From positions 202,846-266,845 of the forward strand of contig JBBEBG010000036.1 in the NCBI GenBank assembly GCA_040882465.1: 64,000 bases of DNA. Reading direction: 5' to 3'. Position 1 is the first letter of the stretch. Every line of letters begins with the position of its first letter. Below, piece after piece: positions 61,143 to 64,000 of the stretch. Origin of the DNA: Gemmatimonadota bacterium. GTDB lineage: Bacteria; Gemmatimonadota; Gemmatimonadetes; Longimicrobiales; Gaopeijiaceae. A program made the translations under genes and the position numbers. The notes beneath the pieces are model-generated. The model was not told where the DNA came from. It searched no databases and saw only the letters and a program-made list of their open reading frames with translations.

Positions 61143-61982
61143 CTACTGCGTGGCTTTTCCGCGGCGGCGTCCGCGGACGATGTGCTTGTTCGACTCTTTT
61201 TTCCGCTTGCGGGTCTTCACCCCCTCGGGCTTCCCCCAAGGAGTGACGGGCGGACGCCCACCCGAAGTGCGGCCTTCGCCGCCTCCCAGCGGATGGTCCA
61301 CCGGATTCATCGCGACGCCGCGGACCTTCGGCCGCTTCCCGAGCCAGCGGGACGCACCGGCCTTCCCAAGCGAGCGCAGCTCGTGGTCCACATTTCCGAC
61401 TTGCCCGATCGTGGCCATGCACTCCTTGCGCAGGCGGCGAATTTCGGACGACGGAGTCCGTACCGTGACGTAATCCCCTTCTTTCGCGACGACGTTCACC
61501 GACGACCCCGCGGAGCGCGCCATCTGTCCACCCTTTCCCGGGCGCATCTCGACATTGTGCACCAGCGTGCCCAGCGGAATGCGGTCCAAGGGGAGCGCGT
61601 GTCCGACGATGATGTCGGCGTGCGTTCCCGCGACGATCTCATCCCCGACCTGGAGTCCCTTGGGGTGAAGGATGTATCGCTTCTCACCGTCCCCGTACGT
61701 GATGAGCGCGATGTGGGCGCTCCGGTTCGGATCGTATTCGATCTCCGTCACCCGACCGGGGATTTCGTGTTTGTCCCGTCGGAAGTCGATGCGCCGGTAG
61801 CGCCGTTTGTGGCCACCCCCCTGGCGCCGCATGGTCACGCGCCCATGGTGGTTCCGTCCACCCTTCGAATGGAGGGGCTCGGTAAGGGAGCGCTCGGGAC
61901 CCTTCCGGGTGACCTCGGAGTGGTCCACGACGGACCGGAACCGAGTTCCGGGAGTCACGGGCTTGAATTTCTTGAGCGGCAT
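61143..61982 (-). CDS. rplB: Ribosomal protein L2
   Basis: L2 is needed for subunit association and peptidyl transfer. The 279-residue protein has [37 protein letters not shown] and the SH3-like core. The C-terminal [20 protein letters not shown] contains the histidine long linked to peptidyl-transferase function. It follows rplW by ten bases and precedes rpsS by 12. Confidence 0.98.
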   Translation of the reverse strand: MPLKKFKPVTPGTRFRSVVDHSEVTRKGPERSLTEPLHSKGGRNHHGRVTMRRQGGGHKRRYRRIDFRRDKHEIPGRVTEIEYDPNRSAHIALITYGDGEKRYILHPKGLQVGDEIVAGTHADIIVGHALPLDRIPLGTLVHNVEMRPGKGGQMARSAGSSVNVVAKEGDYVTVRTPSSEIRRLRKECMATIGQVGNVDHELRSLGKAGASRWLGKRPKVRGVAMNPVDHPLGGGEGRTSGGRPPVTPWGKPEGVKTRKRKKESNKHIVRGRRRGKATQ

Positions 61983-61992
61983 CGTCAGATCC

Positions 61993-62304
61993 TCATCCCA
62001 CTTCGTAGAACTCGATGCTGTCCCCCTCGGCGAGGCGGACCATCGCTTTCTTGAACGCGGCCCGCCGTCCCACCGGCGCCCGCGGATTCATCCGGCCGAG
62101 AAGTGCGCGTTTCGTCTTGGCCTGGTAGCGTGCCGTACGCACGTCCTCGACGACCACATCCCACGCGGCCTCGACCGCCTTGGCGATCTGGTGCTTGTTC
62201 GCGTCGGGGTGGACGATGAAGGTGTAGACGTTTCGTTCTTCCTGAGCGGCAGTCGCCCGTTCGGTCACGACCGGCGCCACGATCACGTCGTGAAGGTCAC
62301 GCAT
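61993..62304 (-). CDS. rplW: Ribosomal protein L23
   Basis: L23 at the tunnel exit binds trigger factor and SRP. The 103-residue protein has [38 protein letters not shown] and the RPKRALLGR-like [19 protein letters not shown] segment. The ATG at 62304 lies after a strong AGGAGGAGG tract and overlaps the end of rplD by eight bases. That tract is also the coding sequence for the acidic tail of L4. Confidence 0.95.
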   Translation of the reverse strand: MRDLHDVIVAPVVTERATAAQEERNVYTFIVHPDANKHQIAKAVEAAWDVVVEDVRTARYQAKTKRALLGRMNPRAPVGRRAAFKKAMVRLAEGDSIEFYEVG

Positions 62305-62953
62305 CGGCCTCCTCCTCCTCGCCGTCACCGGCGGTCTCGTCCACCGCGATCCGGCCCAGGGCTCCCCGCTCGATCACCACGGTTCCGGCCCAGAGGATGT
62401 CGTATGTGGACTCCTCTCCGAAGGGGCGCACCCTGATCTCGGCGACGTTGCGGGCGGAGAGGACCACCGATCCCTTCGTCCCTTCGGTCAGGATCAGCGC
62501 CTTCCCCTGCACCTCGATCTGTTCCAGGTACTTCACGAGCCGACGTGTCGCCGGACGCTCGAATTCGAGAGCGTCGATGATGATGACGCGGTCGTCGCCG
62601 GCACGGGCCGTGAGCGCGGACCTTCTGGCGAGCGCCCGCACCTTCTTCGGAATTCGCTGCCTCCACGAGTGGGGCTGGGGCGGAAAAGCCAGTCCGCCTC
62701 CGGTCCACTGGGGCGAGCGGATCGAGCCCTGGCGAGCACGTCCGGTCCCTTTCTGGCGCCACGGCTTCCGGCCTCCTCCAGCAACGGCGGCCCGGTTCTT
62801 CCCGGAGGCCGTGCCCTGGCGCTGGTTCGCGAGGTACGCCCTGACCACCGTATGGAGGACTGGCTCGTTCACCTCTCCAGCGAAGAGGTTGTCCGGAAGG
62901 GCGCGTGCGCGCCCCTTCTTCCCGTCGGCTTTGTAGTAGCGAGCCTTGGCCAT
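62297..62953 (-). CDS. rplD: Ribosomal protein L4
   Basis: L4 lines the exit tunnel and, in E. coli, represses the S10 operon. The 218-residue protein has the tunnel loop GRKPWRQKGTGRARQGSIRS and the RRALLTARAG-like ALARRSALTARAG segment, with a conserved C-terminal domain. It ends in an unusual acidic tail ([10 protein letters not shown]) whose codons double as the rplW ribosome-binding site. The ATG at 62953 gives the usual N-terminus; an upstream extension overlaps rplC and is rejected. Confidence 0.96.
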   Translation of the reverse strand: MAKARYYKADGKKGRARALPDNLFAGEVNEPVLHTVVRAYLANQRQGTASGKNRAAVAGGGRKPWRQKGTGRARQGSIRSPQWTGGGLAFPPQPHSWRQRIPKKVRALARRSALTARAGDDRVIIIDALEFERPATRRLVKYLEQIEVQGKALILTEGTKGSVVLSARNVAEIRVRPFGEESTYDILWAGTVVIERGALGRIAVDETAGDGEEEEADA

Positions 62954-62957
62954 AGTC

Positions 62958-63575
62958 CTACTTCGAAATGAAGAGGTAGCTGTTGCGGGCACCCGGGACG
63001 CCCCCCCTCACGAAGAGGAGGTTCCGCTCCGGGTCCACTCTCACGATCTCGAGATTCCGGACCGTGGACCGCACATTTCCCTGTTGGCCCGGGAGACGTT
63101 TCCCCTTGATGGTACGCGAGGGATTCGTACCGGGCCCGATCGAGCCGGGATTTCGGGACATCGGGTGCCCGTGGCCGGCCGGACGGCCGGCGAAGCCATG
63201 GCGCTTCACGACGCCCTGGAAGCCCTTTCCCTTGGAGGTGCCGACCACCTTCACACGGTCCCCCGGCTGGAAGAGCTCCACGGTCAGCTGCTGCCCGGCC
63301 TCGAAGGCCTCGTCCCCGGCGACCTTGAACTCGCGCAACACGCTCGGCGCGTAGTCCAGCCCGACGCCTGCGGCGTGACCGAGCTCGGCGCGCGAGCTGC
63401 GCGTCTCCTTCTTCCGGCCGAAGCCGAGTTGAACGGCGGCGTAACCATCTTTGTCGGGATTCTTGACCTGCACCACGGGGCAGGGTCCGGCCTCGACGAC
63501 CGTGACGGGAACCGCCGACCCTCCGTCGTCGAAGAGCCGGGTCATCCCGAGCTTACGTCCAATGAGTCCCGCCAT
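62958..63575 (-). CDS. rplC: Ribosomal protein L3
   Basis: L3 starts 50S assembly and reaches toward the peptidyl-transferase centre. The 205-residue protein begins [19 protein letters not shown] and has [17 protein letters not shown] and [14 protein letters not shown], with the RLPGQQGN and [10 protein letters not shown] end segments. The ATG at 63575 is chosen because the family begins MxGLIGKK. It lies 40 bases after rpsJ and four before rplD. Confidence 0.97.
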   Translation of the reverse strand: MAGLIGRKLGMTRLFDDGGSAVPVTVVEAGPCPVVQVKNPDKDGYAAVQLGFGRKKETRSSRAELGHAAGVGLDYAPSVLREFKVAGDEAFEAGQQLTVELFQPGDRVKVVGTSKGKGFQGVVKRHGFAGRPAGHGHPMSRNPGSIGPGTNPSRTIKGKRLPGQQGNVRSTVRNLEIVRVDPERNLLFVRGGVPGARNSYLFISK

Positions 63576-63615
63576 CGTTCCGATCTCTCTCAAGTCTAGC
63601 TGAAGCCTTTCCGTC

Positions 63616-63924
63616 TCAGTCCACTTTGATCTCGACGTCCACGCCTGCCGGGAGGTCGAGCTTCGTCAGGGCGTCCACCGTGGCCGGCCGGCTGTCCACG
63701 ATATCGATCAGCCGCTTGTGCGTGCGGAGCTCGAACTGCTCGCGCGACTTCTTGTCGATGTGGGGCCCTCGCAGAACCGTCCATCGCTCCCGCTTCGTGG
63801 GAAGGGGGATGGGGCCCTTCACCGTCGCGCCCGTCTTCTCGGCGGTGCGCACGATGTCCGAGGCGGTCTGGTCGATCACCCAGTGGTCGAAGGCCTTGAG
63901 TCGGATTCTGATCCTGCTCGCCAT
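63616..63924 (-). CDS. rpsJ: Ribosomal protein S10
   Basis: S10 (NusE) is in the 30S head and also joins the antitermination complex. The 102-residue protein has [40 protein letters not shown] and the [20 protein letters not shown] region, a full match. It is the first gene of the S10 segment visible. The 76 bases beyond it to the window edge may hold the 3' end of another gene or a leader, but nothing recognisable. Confidence 0.98.
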   Translation of the reverse strand: MASRIRIRLKAFDHWVIDQTASDIVRTAEKTGATVKGPIPLPTKRERWTVLRGPHIDKKSREQFELRTHKRLIDIVDSRPATVDALTKLDLPAGVDVEIKVD

Positions 63925-64000
63925 GTCTCTTCCCTTGTCAGTCCTGGATCGCGAGGCGAGGGAGGGGCGCGGGGCACTCCTCCCGAGGGGCTCCGCCGGC

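Noticed and set aside
62953..62992. Extended N-terminus for ribosomal protein L4
   Set aside because: The extension overlaps rplC and adds residues not found in the family; MAKARYYKADG is the natural start.
63925..64000. Possible 3' end of a gene upstream of rpsJ (minus strand, ending near 63938)
   Set aside because: The 20 or so visible codons match no expected neighbour such as tuf or fusA, so no gene is called.
1..64000. CRISPR arrays, insertion sequences, integrases, phage genes, toxin-antitoxin pairs
   Set aside because: No regularly spaced repeats, transposase or integrase motifs, or paired small toxin/antitoxin genes were seen.

Overview
The window is high-GC DNA from a Gram-negative bacterium with an outer membrane. 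A SusC/SusD receptor pair, BamD, several lipoproteins and a run of four ADOP-type (duplicated MacB-like) permeases together suggest Gemmatimonadota, with Acidobacteriota as the alternative. This placement is inferred from gene content, not computed. No rRNA, tRNA, CRISPR array, insertion sequence, integrase or phage gene was seen.

Region 1 (1-22 kb) is accessory and mostly on the plus strand. After the 5' end of a probable radical SAM gene and a small membrane protein (minus strand) come exported enzymes of peptide and amino-acid breakdown. They are a Tat-exported flavin amine oxidase, a cytochrome c lipoprotein (minus strand), a secreted protein with three RidA modules, a secreted M28 aminopeptidase-M19 dipeptidase fusion and a Tat-exported class V aminotransferase. 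Four tandem ADOP permeases follow, then a lipoprotein gamma-glutamyltransferase and a Tat-exported D-amino-acid-oxidase-like flavoprotein. In that flavoprotein the segment normally at the C-terminus sits at the N-terminus, which looks like a circular permutation. Together these genes could form an extracytoplasmic route from peptides to amino acids, then imines, then keto acids and ammonia.

Region 2 (22-30 kb) holds a small plug-like lipoprotein gene and, on the minus strand, a SusC-SusD-beta-barrel operon closed by a strong intrinsic terminator. A fibronectin-type lipoprotein gene lies beyond it.

Region 3 (30-39.3 kb) carries housekeeping envelope genes on the minus strand: two TPR proteins, a DegT-type aminotransferase, BamD, NadD and a long SecA. 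The plus-strand purU gene is divergent from them.

Region 4 (39.3-48.5 kb, minus strand) combines UDP-sugar genes (UDP-glucose dehydrogenase, UDP-xylose synthase, a UDP-HexNAc-type dehydrogenase) with sulfate activation (cysD, fused cysN-cysC, cysQ), then hemD, rpmB and a small membrane protein. The pairing of UDP-uronate and PAPS genes suggests a sulfated surface polysaccharide, but no sulfotransferase or glycosyltransferase is in view.

Region 5 (48.5-64 kb, minus strand) is the S10-spc-alpha ribosomal locus in classical order from rpsJ to rplQ, with secY, adk, map and rpoA. infA is missing from its usual place between map and rpmJ. A good sigma-70-type promoter sits in the gap in front of rpmJ, so the alpha segment probably has its own start. 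S4, S14, L28, L36 and adenylate kinase are all in their cysteine-bearing, zinc-binding forms.
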